From Hyphomonadaceae bacterium (GTDB lineage: Bacteria; Pseudomonadota; Alphaproteobacteria; Caulobacterales; Hyphomonadaceae), in NCBI GenBank assembly GCA_016714495.1, contig JADKDU010000002.1, positions 434,001 to 498,000 of the forward strand: DNA of 64,000 nt, read 5' to 3'. A program made the translations under genes and the position numbers. Under the pieces are notes generated by a model. That model worked only from the letters and a program-made list of their open reading frames with translations. It did no database searches and was not told the DNA's origin. Below are positions 28,301 to 37,191 of this stretch, in pieces. The stretch's first letter is position 1; each line of letters begins with the position of its first letter.

Positions 28301-29533
28301 CTAAATCGCGCTTCGTCGACGCGCGTCGGCGAGAAACGCACGATGCTCGGGCGCCGCGATTGCGATCAGGGCATTCGCTCGGGTCTCGCCGGAAAGTCCC
28401 GTCAGCTGGGCAATGCCGTGCTCAGTCACCACGACATCGACCAGATCGCCAGCAAAAGAGGGCGCCTTCAACGTCGGTACGATGCGCGATCCGCCGTTCC
28501 CGCTTGTAGCCCGCAGGGCGATGATCGACAGGCCTCCGGCCGACGCTGTGGCAGCCCGAAGGTAATCTGGCGCGCCCCCGACGCTGCTGACGCGTCGCCC
28601 CGACCGCCATTCCAGATTGAGATTGCCGGTGAGGTCGACTTCCAGCGCGGATCCGATTGAGACGAAGCCGGGAATAGCCGCAAGTTTCGTGTGGTCATGC
28701 GTTTCCAACACCGACCGGAATGCAAAGCCCGACTGCGGAAGCCAGTTACGGAAAGCTGCATCGCCCCAGGCAACACCCGCAACATGCTCTGCGCCCGCGT
28801 CCAGCGCACCGCTCTCTGCGAGCTGCTGATATTCCGACGTGATGATCCCCGAAAGAATACGCAAGCCGCGATGCAGGCGAAGCCCGGCGACGACGGCCGC
28901 TGGCGTGTCGCCAATTCCTGCCTGCACGGTTGCACCGTCGGGAACGAGTCCGGCCGCCAGTCGCGCAATCTCCGCCACCGCTGCGGGGCGCGAGACATTG
29001 GGCGGCGGCGACAGCAGCGGCTCGTTGATCGGGATGGCGAGGTCCACGGCGTCGCCCGGCAGGCTCTGCCCGAGCGGGAGGCTGTGCATCTGCTCATTGA
29101 AGAACACGATCCGCTTGTGAGCATTCGGCCAGACGATTGGCGGCATGTCGCACGAGTGCGCGAAGGAATACCGTCCCTGTGCATCTGGCGGCGATGTCTG
29201 GAAAATCGCGGCGTCAAACTCCGTTCGTGACAGCAGCTCGGCTACTTCGGAATACGGCATGGCGATTAGCCTCGTGCGACCCGCGGTGATGGAAGGTTCA
29301 AGCGCGGTAGACGCCATGAATGTGGTCAGCTTCGCATCGCCAGGCAGCGAACCATAGTCGAAGCTGTTTATCCCCGGCACAAGCGATGACCAGAACTCGA
29401 CGCCGCGAGCGTAGCCTGGATTATCCATGAGCAGGTTAGAGAGGCCCACATTCTCGCCCGGTCCGCCTTGGATAAAGATGCGCTGTCCTGGCCTGAAGCC
29501 GAGCAGCACATCGCCGGGCGAACCGTTTCTCAC
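28301..29533 (-). CDS. Acetyl-CoA hydrolase/transferase family protein
   Basis: 410 aa from a GTG that overlaps the upstream CitE-like stop as GTGA, which indicates translational coupling. The N-terminal CoA-transferase domain includes FIQGGPGENVGLSNLL; AGIGDTPAAV and TEHGIAQLTG are typical of acetyl-CoA hydrolase/4-hydroxybutyrate CoA-transferase enzymes. The C-terminal domain has SSVGGAPDYLRAA and ALRAT. It would move CoA between acyl groups or hydrolyse acyl-CoA. Together with the CitE-like lyase it suggests handling of a dicarboxylic or hydroxyacyl-CoA such as malyl- or citramalyl-CoA. Confidence 0.85.
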   Translation of the reverse strand: MRNGSPGDVLLGFRPGQRIFIQGGPGENVGLSNLLMDNPGYARGVEFWSSLVPGINSFDYGSLPGDAKLTTFMASTALEPSITAGRTRLIAMPYSEVAELLSRTEFDAAIFQTSPPDAQGRYSFAHSCDMPPIVWPNAHKRIVFFNEQMHSLPLGQSLPGDAVDLAIPINEPLLSPPPNVSRPAAVAEIARLAAGLVPDGATVQAGIGDTPAAVVAGLRLHRGLRILSGIITSEYQQLAESGALDAGAEHVAGVAWGDAAFRNWLPQSGFAFRSVLETHDHTKLAAIPGFVSIGSALEVDLTGNLNLEWRSGRRVSSVGGAPDYLRAATASAGGLSIIALRATSGNGGSRIVPTLKAPSFAGDLVDVVVTEHGIAQLTGLSGETRANALIAIAAPEHRAFLADARRRSAI

Positions 29534-30378
29534 GCTCGTCCAGCCGATTTCAGCACGCGGCGTGCGCGTTCGGCAACCGGTCGATCGATCATCCGGCCAT
29601 TGTGCGAGACCACGCCATCCACGCGCGCATTCCAGGCCGCGAGAATGGCGTGCGCTTCCGCGATGGCTTCGTCGCTGACGCCAAAGCATTGGTTCAGCAC
29701 AGCGACCTGATTGGGATGAATGCACATCGCTCCCGTGAGGCCCATCGCATGCGAGCGCCGGGCTTCCGCTGTGAAGCCGTCAAGCTCGGTGAAGTTGGCG
29801 ATGCCTAGCGCCATGCCGATGCCCATGATCCCGCGCGCCGAGGCCGCATAGGCAACTGTCTGCGCCGCAAGCCCGAGCGACAAGGGCGCAGGCGGCCGAC
29901 CCAGCGCCAGAGCGAAGTCTTCGCTGCCCAAGGCAATGCCGATCAGGCGCGGACCATCTGCGATTGCAGTGATCCGCTCCAGCGCACGAGGGCTTTCGAT
30001 GACCGCCATGACGCCAATAGTATAGCGCTCCATCCCGTTCTCGTATTCGAGCGCGTCCAGCATGGAAGACAGGTTTTCAAGTTCGGCGGCCGCCTCAATC
30101 TTGGGCATGACGATCGCGCGCAAGCCATCCGTAACAACGGCCTCGAGATCATCCTCAAGATAGGCGGGATCATTGTTCACACGCGCCGTCACGATCGCGC
30201 CGTTGGCGTGCAGCGTCTTCACGGCTTCTCTAGCTTGCGCGCGCGCCGCAGCCTTTGCGTCGGGCTCAGTGGAATCTTCGAGATCGACAATGATCGCATC
30301 GGCTCCGCGCGTGTGGGCATTCGCCCAGCGTTGCGGCGCGGGGGCGGGCACGAAGAGCATCGAACGCCAGTTCATCAT
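29530..30378 (-). CDS. CitE-like HpcH/HpaI aldolase/citrate lyase beta
   Basis: 282 aa TIM-barrel lyase of the CitE/malyl-CoA lyase family. RSMLFVPA near the start, DLEDS (metal/CoA-binding region), VNNDP, the metal-ligand Glu in VMAVIESPRAL, LGSEDFALALG and GLTGAMCIHPNQV are the family landmarks. It cleaves or condenses 3-hydroxy-acyl-CoA thioesters such as malyl- or citramalyl-CoA. The chosen start is the first of two ATGs directly before NWRSMLFVPA; the frame is open further upstream. It is cotranscribed with the CoA-transferase that follows. Confidence 0.87.
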   Translation of the reverse strand: MMNWRSMLFVPAPAPQRWANAHTRGADAIIVDLEDSTEPDAKAAARAQAREAVKTLHANGAIVTARVNNDPAYLEDDLEAVVTDGLRAIVMPKIEAAAELENLSSMLDALEYENGMERYTIGVMAVIESPRALERITAIADGPRLIGIALGSEDFALALGRPPAPLSLGLAAQTVAYAASARGIMGIGMALGIANFTELDGFTAEARRSHAMGLTGAMCIHPNQVAVLNQCFGVSDEAIAEAHAILAAWNARVDGVVSHNGRMIDRPVAERARRVLKSAGRA

Positions 30379-30568
30379 CACGCTACGCCATCCTCTCTGT
30401 TGTGACGTCGCCATCGGAATCGCCGCTCCTCGCAGGGTGCGGACGATATTCGTCATCGGGCAATCGCCTGAATGAGGCAACTGGTCGGCGTCCTCAGAGG
30501 TCCGGCACAGGTTGCCGTACTGCTCAGTCTGGCTAATGTGCGCGCATTCCAGCTGGGAAAACCGTCAT

Positions 30569-31777
30569 ATGACGAAACTTCGTCGCGCCGCCATTGTCAG
30601 CCCGCTCCGCACGGCTGTGGGGAAGTTTCAGGGTGGACTTGCTTCCCTGGAGGCGGGCGAACTCGGGGCGGTTGTGTTGAAGGCGCTGGTTGAGCGCACG
30701 AAGATTGATCCCGAAAAGATCGATGACGTGATCTTCGCGCAAGGCTATCCCTCGGGCGAAGCGCCTTGCGTTGCGCGCTGGTCGGCGCTGGCGGCGGACC
30801 TGCCGATCTCCGTACCGGGCTATCAGCTTGATCGGCGCTGCGGGTCCGGCCTGCAATCCATCATCGACGCCGCCATGTTCGTGCAGACCGGCGCGGCGGA
30901 CGTGGTCATGGCGGGCGGCGTCGAGAGCATGACAAATGTCGAATACTATTCGACCGATATGCGCTCTGGCGCCCGCATGGGCTCTGTCACGCTGCATGAC
31001 CGTCTCGCACGCGGCCGGGTGATGTCGCAGCCGGTTTCCCGCTTCGGGGTGATTTCGGGCATGATCGAGACCGCTGAAAACCTCGCCAAGGATTATCAGA
31101 TCCCGCGCGAAGCCTGCGATGAATATGCGGCGCGTAGCCATCAGCGGGCCGCTGCCGCCTGGAAGGCCGGCAAGTTCGACAATGAGCTCGTGCCTGTCTC
31201 GGTGCCGCAGAAGAAGGGTGATCCGATCATCTTCAGGCAGGACGAGGGTGTGCGCGCGGACGCCACGGCTCAGTCGCTCTCGGCGTTGAAGCCGATCGAG
31301 AAGGGCGGCGTGGTCACGGCCGGCAATGCCAGCCAGCAGAATGATGCAGCCGCAGCGTGCCTCGTCGTGTCCGAGGACAAGCTGGAGGAGCTTGGCCTGG
31401 AGCCGATGGGCTGGTTTGTCGGCTGGGCCGCGGCTGGGGTTGAGCCGTCGCGCATGGGCATTGGCCCTGTGCCGGCCGTGGAACGTCTGTTCGCGCGCAC
31501 CGGCCTTGGCTGGAAGGACATTGATCTTGTCGAACTCAACGAGGCTTTCGCGCCGCAGGTTCTGGCTGTCTTGAGGGGCTGGAACTGGAATGACCCCGAC
31601 AAGCTCAACGTCAACGGGTCGGGGATTTCACTTGGCCATCCGATCGGCGCCACGGGCGGGCGCATCCTCGCCAATCTCATGAACGAGATGGCGCGGCGGG
31701 AGGTTCGCTACGGTCTCGAGACGATGTGCATCGGGGGCGGGCAAGGCATCGCCGCGATATTCGAGCGGGCGGCCTAG
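30569..31777 (+). CDS. Acetyl-CoA C-acyltransferase (thiolase)
   Basis: 402 aa degradative-type thiolase. Nucleophilic Cys91 in DRRCGSGLQS, the GGVESMT segment, NVNGSGISLGHPIGATGGR with the catalytic His, and C-terminal CIGGGQGIA with the second Cys. It performs 3-oxoacyl-CoA thiolysis in fatty-acid beta-oxidation or the reverse condensation, which could feed the PHA synthase 6 kb away. ATG chosen at MTKLRRAAIVSP because conserved sequence begins there. Its stop overlaps the opposing RimK-like gene at a shared CTAG. Confidence 0.92.
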   Translation: MTKLRRAAIVSPLRTAVGKFQGGLASLEAGELGAVVLKALVERTKIDPEKIDDVIFAQGYPSGEAPCVARWSALAADLPISVPGYQLDRRCGSGLQSIIDAAMFVQTGAADVVMAGGVESMTNVEYYSTDMRSGARMGSVTLHDRLARGRVMSQPVSRFGVISGMIETAENLAKDYQIPREACDEYAARSHQRAAAAWKAGKFDNELVPVSVPQKKGDPIIFRQDEGVRADATAQSLSALKPIEKGGVVTAGNASQQNDAAAACLVVSEDKLEELGLEPMGWFVGWAAAGVEPSRMGIGPVPAVERLFARTGLGWKDIDLVELNEAFAPQVLAVLRGWNWNDPDKLNVNGSGISLGHPIGATGGRILANLMNEMARREVRYGLETMCIGGGQGIAAIFERAA

Positions 31778-32760
31778 GCCTTTTCCTTCTCGACCTGCCG
31801 CTCCTTGCCGCGCAGTCCTGGAATGATCCGGCGCCACAGGGGTTTGCGGGGCGGTTCCGGCGGATTGATCCGCGCGCTGACATAGTCGAATACCTTGTCA
31901 GGCACGCTTACAGGGCACGCCTTCTCAAGTCCGACGAAGCCGGGTGAAGAGTTGGCTTCGCAGATACGAAAGCCCTTCTCGTCGTAGAGGATGTCGATCC
32001 CGGCGATATCCAGCCGCAGCGATTTCGCCGCCTCGATCGCCAGTTGCGCCATCTCTTCCGGCGGATCGATGCACTCGCCAATGCCGCCGAGCGATATGTT
32101 CGACTTGAAATTGCCGTTCAGCGACCGTCGCTCCATCGACGCCGCGACCTGGTTGCCGATGACGAGCAGCCGCACATCCCGGCCATGACTCTTGGCGATG
32201 TACTGCTGGAATATGAAATCCGATTGGTGCGCAGCATCGCCCAGCAGGCTCGCGAGATCATCGAACTGCTCCCGGTCCTGGCACAGGGCAACGCCGGCCC
32301 CGCGCGTTGATCGCAGCTTCTTCACAACGACCGGAAAGCCGAGTTCACGTTCGATCACATCCACGTCGACCGGAAACTTGGCGAGGATCGTTTTCGGGAT
32401 CGGCAAGCCGGATGCTGAAAGCAATTGCAGCGTCTGCAATTTGTCGGCGCAGGCTTCCACGGCTTCAGCGCCATTGATCAGCGGCACGCCCATGCGCTCA
32501 AACTGGCGTATGACGGCGAGGGTGAAATAGCTGGTTTCGCTTCCGGTGCGCGGGATGATGAAGTCGGGTCTTGAAAGCTTGCCGCCGGCATACTCCGCCC
32601 GCCAGTCACGCTCAGTCGACACGATCAGTTCGAAACCGCTCGGGCGCAGCGCGTCCAGCTTGATGCCGCGACGCTTGCCTGCCTCGATGAAGCGACGGAT
32701 TTCTGCCGCCTCAGGCACCCCGTCTTCGACGTCATTGTGAAACAAGAGCCAGCCGCGCAT
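31774..32760 (-). CDS. RimK-family ATP-grasp ligase
   Basis: 328 aa. An N-terminal domain with RPDFIIPRTGSETSYF, then an ATP-grasp fold: the ATP-binding lysine region VVVKKLRSTRGAGVAL, FIFQQYIAKSHGRDVRLLVIG, and the metal-binding end RICEANSSPGFVGLE. This matches RimK-type glutamate ligases and relatives that add amino acids to a protein or small-molecule carboxylate. A basic C-terminal tail after PPEPPRKPLW is not part of the fold. Substrate cannot be told from sequence; no obvious partner peptide is adjacent. Confidence 0.85.
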   Translation of the reverse strand: MRGWLLFHNDVEDGVPEAAEIRRFIEAGKRRGIKLDALRPSGFELIVSTERDWRAEYAGGKLSRPDFIIPRTGSETSYFTLAVIRQFERMGVPLINGAEAVEACADKLQTLQLLSASGLPIPKTILAKFPVDVDVIERELGFPVVVKKLRSTRGAGVALCQDREQFDDLASLLGDAAHQSDFIFQQYIAKSHGRDVRLLVIGNQVAASMERRSLNGNFKSNISLGGIGECIDPPEEMAQLAIEAAKSLRLDIAGIDILYDEKGFRICEANSSPGFVGLEKACPVSVPDKVFDYVSARINPPEPPRKPLWRRIIPGLRGKERQVEKEKA

Positions 32761-32934
32761 ATGCCGTTGATCCTGTGCAGTACCGCCCCCCGGAGGCGTC
32801 TCCTGACTTCAAAGATCTAGGTCGTGGCCAAGCGTTGTCCGCCGGCCGAGGCCATTTTGTGGCGAGCTGAACTTAAGTCGCTCTTTACCGACCGCATCGC
32901 GCGACAGGTCCAGGCCTGCCTTCCGCAGCGTGCA

Positions 32935-34257
32935 CTATTTTGCCGGGTACGACGCCACGTTCGCCGGAGCGCCGCTCCAGATCGTCGAGCTGTTGAGCTC
33001 GTAGGACGCCAGAACCTGTGCTTCCAGGTTCACATGTTTCTGGCCTTTGACTTCGAACAGGGCTTCGAAATCTTCCTTGCCGCCGGTTTTTTTCTCAACC
33101 TTGGCCAGACGATCCATCTGCGTCAGCGCTTCGGCAACGCCCATCACCGCGGTGTCGCGCGATCCCGACAGGATGGCGATCCGGTTCCCGGCGGGGCCTT
33201 CGAATGTCGAGAAGAAGCCGTAGTCGCGATACATCTGGTCGCTCGGCGCGGCGCGGAAGGCCTCGCTAGTGTAGGTCCTGCCAGTCTTGCGATCGATGAT
33301 CTGGTCATAGCTTTCGCCAATTGCAAACCGCGACTGGGAGAATACTGCGTCACGCAGTTTGCCCATGCCGCTGAGCAGGCCGACATAGATGATGTCGTCG
33401 GACTTCAGCCGCTCTGGCGTCAGCTCGGATGCAAGCGCAACCTGCACCTGCCGACCTTCGCGCAGCAGCGGCGCAAGGTCCGCCAGCGCATAAGCGGCCG
33501 AAGCCGGAAGGTATTGCATCGCGACATCGGAATACTGGTCGAACGTGCCAGGGTTGTCCCGCTGGCTATGGACGAGGTCTTCCTTGGAGTTGATGGCGAA
33601 GTCGCGGACGAGCCGTTTCAGCTTCACCCGCTCTTCGTACTCGCCGAACATGTAGTAGTCGCCAACAACGATAAGCAGCGGCCGCGGGCTGTTCGCGATC
33701 TCCGTCCAGATGCCGGCATCGGCAAGTTGCTTTTCGGCCGGCTTGTTCGCGAGCAAAGCCCAGGCCGCAACATTGCCGCCGAGCAGCAGCGCGAGGAAGC
33801 CGGCCGCAATCAGCGCCCATCGCTTCCGCCGGTCCGGTTTTGCGATTGGTGCTTCGCTTGCGAGTTCGGGCTCGCTCTCTGCTGGCGTCGCCGTGGCAAT
33901 GGTTTCCTCAGGCGTGACGCAGATGATGCGATAGTCGCCTTTCGGAATATCGAGACGCACGCCAGCTGGCGTGCCGTGACGCAGATAGAAATCGTCGAGG
34001 CGCTTCCGCAGCCGGTGAATGTAGACACGCGCTACCGGATCGTCGCGCAGTGCTTCGGAGTCGGCCTTGCCGAATACGACGAGGGCAATTTCTGCCTCTT
34101 TGGGCGGTCGGCTGTCGGCTGAGCGCGAAGCGAGGAAGTCGAACAGCTCGACCAGTCTTCCTGTGGCTCCCAGCACGCCCGATTCCCGCACGCGGGCGAT
34201 CTCGGCCAGCGTGGGCGCGTCAAGTACATTGGCGGATTCAGGAGGCGTAACGGTCAT
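32935..34257 (-). CDS. Membrane-anchored winged-helix regulator with uncharacterised C-terminal domain
   Basis: 440 aa. A cytoplasmic N-terminal winged-helix-like domain (about residues 15-115) contains VYIHRLRKRLDDFY and the wing motif RLDIPKGDYRI, as in OmpR/SARP-like DNA-binding domains. An acidic linker and one transmembrane helix (about residues 145-168, LIAAGFLALLLGGNVAAWAL) follow. The remaining about 270 residues would be periplasmic; RPLLIVVGDYYMFGEYEE, DIIYVGLLSGMG and RIAILSGSRDTAVMG are visible but no named family came to mind. The layout is ToxR/CadC-like, so a one-component membrane sensor is likely. Start at MTVTPPES; a longer upstream frame is Arg-rich and unconvincing. Confidence 0.75.
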   Translation of the reverse strand: MTVTPPESANVLDAPTLAEIARVRESGVLGATGRLVELFDFLASRSADSRPPKEAEIALVVFGKADSEALRDDPVARVYIHRLRKRLDDFYLRHGTPAGVRLDIPKGDYRIICVTPEETIATATPAESEPELASEAPIAKPDRRKRWALIAAGFLALLLGGNVAAWALLANKPAEKQLADAGIWTEIANSPRPLLIVVGDYYMFGEYEERVKLKRLVRDFAINSKEDLVHSQRDNPGTFDQYSDVAMQYLPASAAYALADLAPLLREGRQVQVALASELTPERLKSDDIIYVGLLSGMGKLRDAVFSQSRFAIGESYDQIIDRKTGRTYTSEAFRAAPSDQMYRDYGFFSTFEGPAGNRIAILSGSRDTAVMGVAEALTQMDRLAKVEKKTGGKEDFEALFEVKGQKHVNLEAQVLASYELNSSTIWSGAPANVASYPAK

Positions 34258-34476
34258 GTAACGTCCAGAACTACAAGCACTCAGTCTAGTCGATCGATTG
34301 GGGCGGAGTCTTGACCGTTCGCCTTCACGGAGTCGCGACGGCCGAATTCGCCAGCGAGCCTTCACATGGGCCACGCGTCGCAGTCAACCAGTACGGCTCA
34401 GCGGCGAGAGGCGGTAACGGCGGGCGCAGCGTCTTCCGACACAAGCGTGAAAAGGGAAATTTCTTGCCCGCCAACG

Positions 34477-34990
34477 CTAACCGGCCGCAGCTACCGGGCG
34501 GCTGGCCAGACGCGCATTCAGTACATCGCAAGTCGCTTCAAGCAGCGGACGGACCTCGGGCGCAAGCTTCGGACATGTGGCCGGCCTTGCCTTCATGCTT
34601 GATGTCCTCGCACACGGCGGCGAGCTGCGCGGCGCTGGATAAAAGCGCCATGGATTTGAGGAAATGGGCCTGCTTCGCACTTGCAGCAGGATCAGCGCCG
34701 GCGCCCAATGTCTGGAGCTTGAACAGCGCATCCGGGGCTTGGCTTAAGAAAAGCTTCCAGATCTTACCCACCACGTCACGCTCGGATCGCGCTTAGACCG
34801 CTCCCCATCGTGGCGACTGCCTCGCCGTCGATGAGCGGGGTCCTGGTCGGCAGTTCGAGCGCGGCCTCGGAAGGCGTCATCACTGCGGCGGGTTTCAGGC
34901 CCGACCCGGAGCCGGCAGATTTCAGCGGGTCCGTCAGCCGGGCGGAAGTGAAAGGCTATCTGATGGCGAGGCCGATGGCGCCGGCCGATC
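34477..34990 (-). pseudogene. Receiver-HPt remnant
   Basis: Decayed C-terminal end of a receiver-histidine phosphotransfer protein, spread over several frames. Reading the minus strand, a receiver-end-like segment (PFTSARLTDPLKSA, with a stop in place of the preceding Lys) is followed by LIDGEAVATMGSG. After a frame change comes VVGKIWKLFLSQAPDALFKL, then the HPt core QAHFLKSMAL with its phospho-accepting His, and after a further shift EVRPLLEATCDVLNARL. At least two frameshifts and one stop make it non-functional. The rest of 34258-35045 shows no gene. Confidence 0.6.
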
Positions 34991-35045
34991 TCCTGACGCT
35001 GCCCGAGCAAGGTATTCCAGCAATGCGCAAGGCTCTCGCGCCTGA

Positions 35046-35765
35046 TCAAGGGTTTGAAGGCTTGGACGACGAACGCGTTTCGGGCAGAGGCGCAGGCCGC
35101 TCCGCAAATTTCTCGCCGAGCTGCCGGGCGATAATGTCCTCGCGGATATTGCGGATCATCCAGAGCACGTTCTCTTCGATGTTGCCGCGCGGATATGTGA
35201 ATGTGTTGATCGCCAGCGCGCGCGTCGACATCGCGGCGATTGAGGTAAGGCCCTGAAGCTCGCGGTTCGGCGTCAGGCCAGCCGCGCGAGCGAGGCGTAC
35301 AACAAGCCTTCCGTACTCATCCGAGATCTGACCCATGATCGGCGTTACGGCCGTCCGGATCTCCGGGTCGCTGCGCGAGCCGATGCGGATTTCATTGCAG
35401 GCCATGCCTTCGGGCATCCGCTGCGTTACGAGAGAGAGATCGATGATCGCGCGATAGCGCGGTAGGCCCGGCCCAAGTTTTTCGACCTCTGTGTTGCGAA
35501 ACTCGGTGAGCTTGCCGTTGGCGTACTCGACCGTGGCCACGATCAGCGCCTGCCGGGTCGGGAAGTGATGCATCATGGCGCCGCGGCTCACGCCGGCTTC
35601 GTCTGCGACTTTGAGATTGGTGACCGCGCCGTATCCCAGATCATTCAAGCAGCGAACCGTCGCCTCGAGAATCTCTTTCCGAGTCGTCGCCGATCGCTCC
35701 ACATTTTTGCGCCGCTCGGATCGGGCGGGAGTTTTCTTCGCTATGCTTTTCGTAAAGTCAGTCAT
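35046..35765 (-). CDS. TetR/AcrR-family transcriptional regulator
   Basis: 239 aa. N-terminal TetR DNA-binding domain with helix-turn-helix VADEAGVSRGAMMHHFPTRQAL (its recognition helix is SRGAMMHHF), preceded by a Lys/Arg-rich tail of about 25 residues. The C-terminal ligand-binding domain is unassigned. The ATG at MTDFTKS was chosen over an upstream in-frame extension rich in Arg and Cys. It diverges from the serine hydrolase gene 190 nt away, the likely target. Confidence 0.88.
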   Translation of the reverse strand: MTDFTKSIAKKTPARSERRKNVERSATTRKEILEATVRCLNDLGYGAVTNLKVADEAGVSRGAMMHHFPTRQALIVATVEYANGKLTEFRNTEVEKLGPGLPRYRAIIDLSLVTQRMPEGMACNEIRIGSRSDPEIRTAVTPIMGQISDEYGRLVVRLARAAGLTPNRELQGLTSIAAMSTRALAINTFTYPRGNIEENVLWMIRNIREDIIARQLGEKFAERPAPLPETRSSSKPSNP

Positions 35766-35955
35766 CCGGTGCTTCCATCGCGACGCCCCTTGTCGCCGCA
35801 AAAGGCATCGCGAGGATAGGATCATGCCCCCTTTGCAGAGCATAGACGGGCGCGCCATTTAAAAATAGGCAAAGCAGTCTGTGGTTGAAATGTTGGCCGT
35901 ATTTCAATTTCCGGGCGGGCTGCGATAGACGTCAAATTTGGCATGAGGAATTCGC

Positions 35956-37191
35956 ATGGGCGTGATTGAGCGGGTCGACCCGGCCGAGGTTGGGCTGAAC
36001 GCGGAAAAGCTGAAGCGGATCCCGGCATTTTTTGAGAGTTATGTCGCGCAGAAGCGATTGCCTTGCGCCGCAGTTCTGGTCGCGCGTGGCGGGCAGGCGG
36101 CGCACCTGTCGTTCCAGGGCGCGACCGAAATGGGCGGGTCGACGCCGATTGGCGAGGATACGATCTATCGCATCTATTCGATGACCAAACCCGTCACATC
36201 CGTTGCGGCGATGATGCTGTTCGAGGAGGGCGCGTTGCGGCTGGATCATGAGGTCCACCGCTACATTCCGGAATTCCAGGACGTGATGGTGTTCGCGGGC
36301 GGCGCGGCGGAGAAGCCTGAGCTGCGCAAGCCGGACCGGGCGATGACCGTGCGCGATCTCTTCCTGCATACGTCAGGCATCACCTATGCGTTTCTCCAGC
36401 AGTCGCCGGTGGACGCGATCTACCGGGCGAAGGGGATCGATTATTCCCGGCATGCCGGCGATCTGAAATCGTTCTGCGAACTGCTTGCCACGGCGCCGCT
36501 TCTGTTCTCGCCCGGGACGGCGTGGAATTATTCGAACTCGACCGATGTGCTGGGGCGCATTGTCGAAGTTGCATCGGGCATGAGCCTCGACGAGTTCTTC
36601 CGGAAGCGGATCTTCGAGCCGCTGGGGATGAAGGACACGTTTTTCAGCGTGCCGGAGGACAAGATCGGGCGGCTGATGGCCTGCTATGCGCGCAACGCGA
36701 CAAATGGCGAGATCGTGCTCGCTGATCCGGGCGGCAAGACAAGCGTCTATGGCAGGAAGCCCAATGTGTTTTCGGGCGGGGGCGGGCTCGCTTCGACGAT
36801 CGGGGATTATTTCGCGTTCTGCAAAATGCTCGGCAATGGCGGCGAGTTGGATGGGGTTCGCATCCTGTCGCCGAAGACGCTGGAGTTCATGACGCTGAAC
36901 CATCTGCCCGGCGGCAAGACGCTGAAGGACATGGGGGACAGGACTTTCTCCGAATCGCGGATGGATGGTTCGGGATTTGGACTTGGCTGGGCGGTAACGA
37001 CGGATGTTGTTGCAACGACGCAGCCGGGATCGATGGGAACGTATTCTTGGGGCGGCATGGCCTCGACATTTTTCTGGATCGATCCAGTGGAGGATCTGAT
37101 CGCGATCCAGATGACGCAGCTGATGCCGTCGGGCGCGTATCCGATAAGGCCGCAGCTGCAACAGCTGGTGTATGCGGCGATCGAGGATTAG
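35956..37191 (+). CDS. Serine hydrolase, class C beta-lactamase fold
   Basis: 411 aa, no signal peptide. Nucleophile motif SMTK (Ser75, Lys78), Tyr motif YSN in AWNYSNSTD, and WGG in the position of the KTG/HTG triad. This pattern fits EstB-type esterases and transesterases rather than a secreted antibiotic-resistance lactamase. GAGGA sits a few bases before the ATG. Divergent from a TetR gene, which probably represses it. Confidence 0.88.
   Translation: MGVIERVDPAEVGLNAEKLKRIPAFFESYVAQKRLPCAAVLVARGGQAAHLSFQGATEMGGSTPIGEDTIYRIYSMTKPVTSVAAMMLFEEGALRLDHEVHRYIPEFQDVMVFAGGAAEKPELRKPDRAMTVRDLFLHTSGITYAFLQQSPVDAIYRAKGIDYSRHAGDLKSFCELLATAPLLFSPGTAWNYSNSTDVLGRIVEVASGMSLDEFFRKRIFEPLGMKDTFFSVPEDKIGRLMACYARNATNGEIVLADPGGKTSVYGRKPNVFSGGGGLASTIGDYFAFCKMLGNGGELDGVRILSPKTLEFMTLNHLPGGKTLKDMGDRTFSESRMDGSGFGLGWAVTTDVVATTQPGSMGTYSWGGMASTFFWIDPVEDLIAIQMTQLMPSGAYPIRPQLQQLVYAAIED

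Noticed and set aside
32824..34122. 432-codon plus-strand frame
   Set aside because: Antisense of the winged-helix regulator gene, which has coherent domains and a transmembrane helix.
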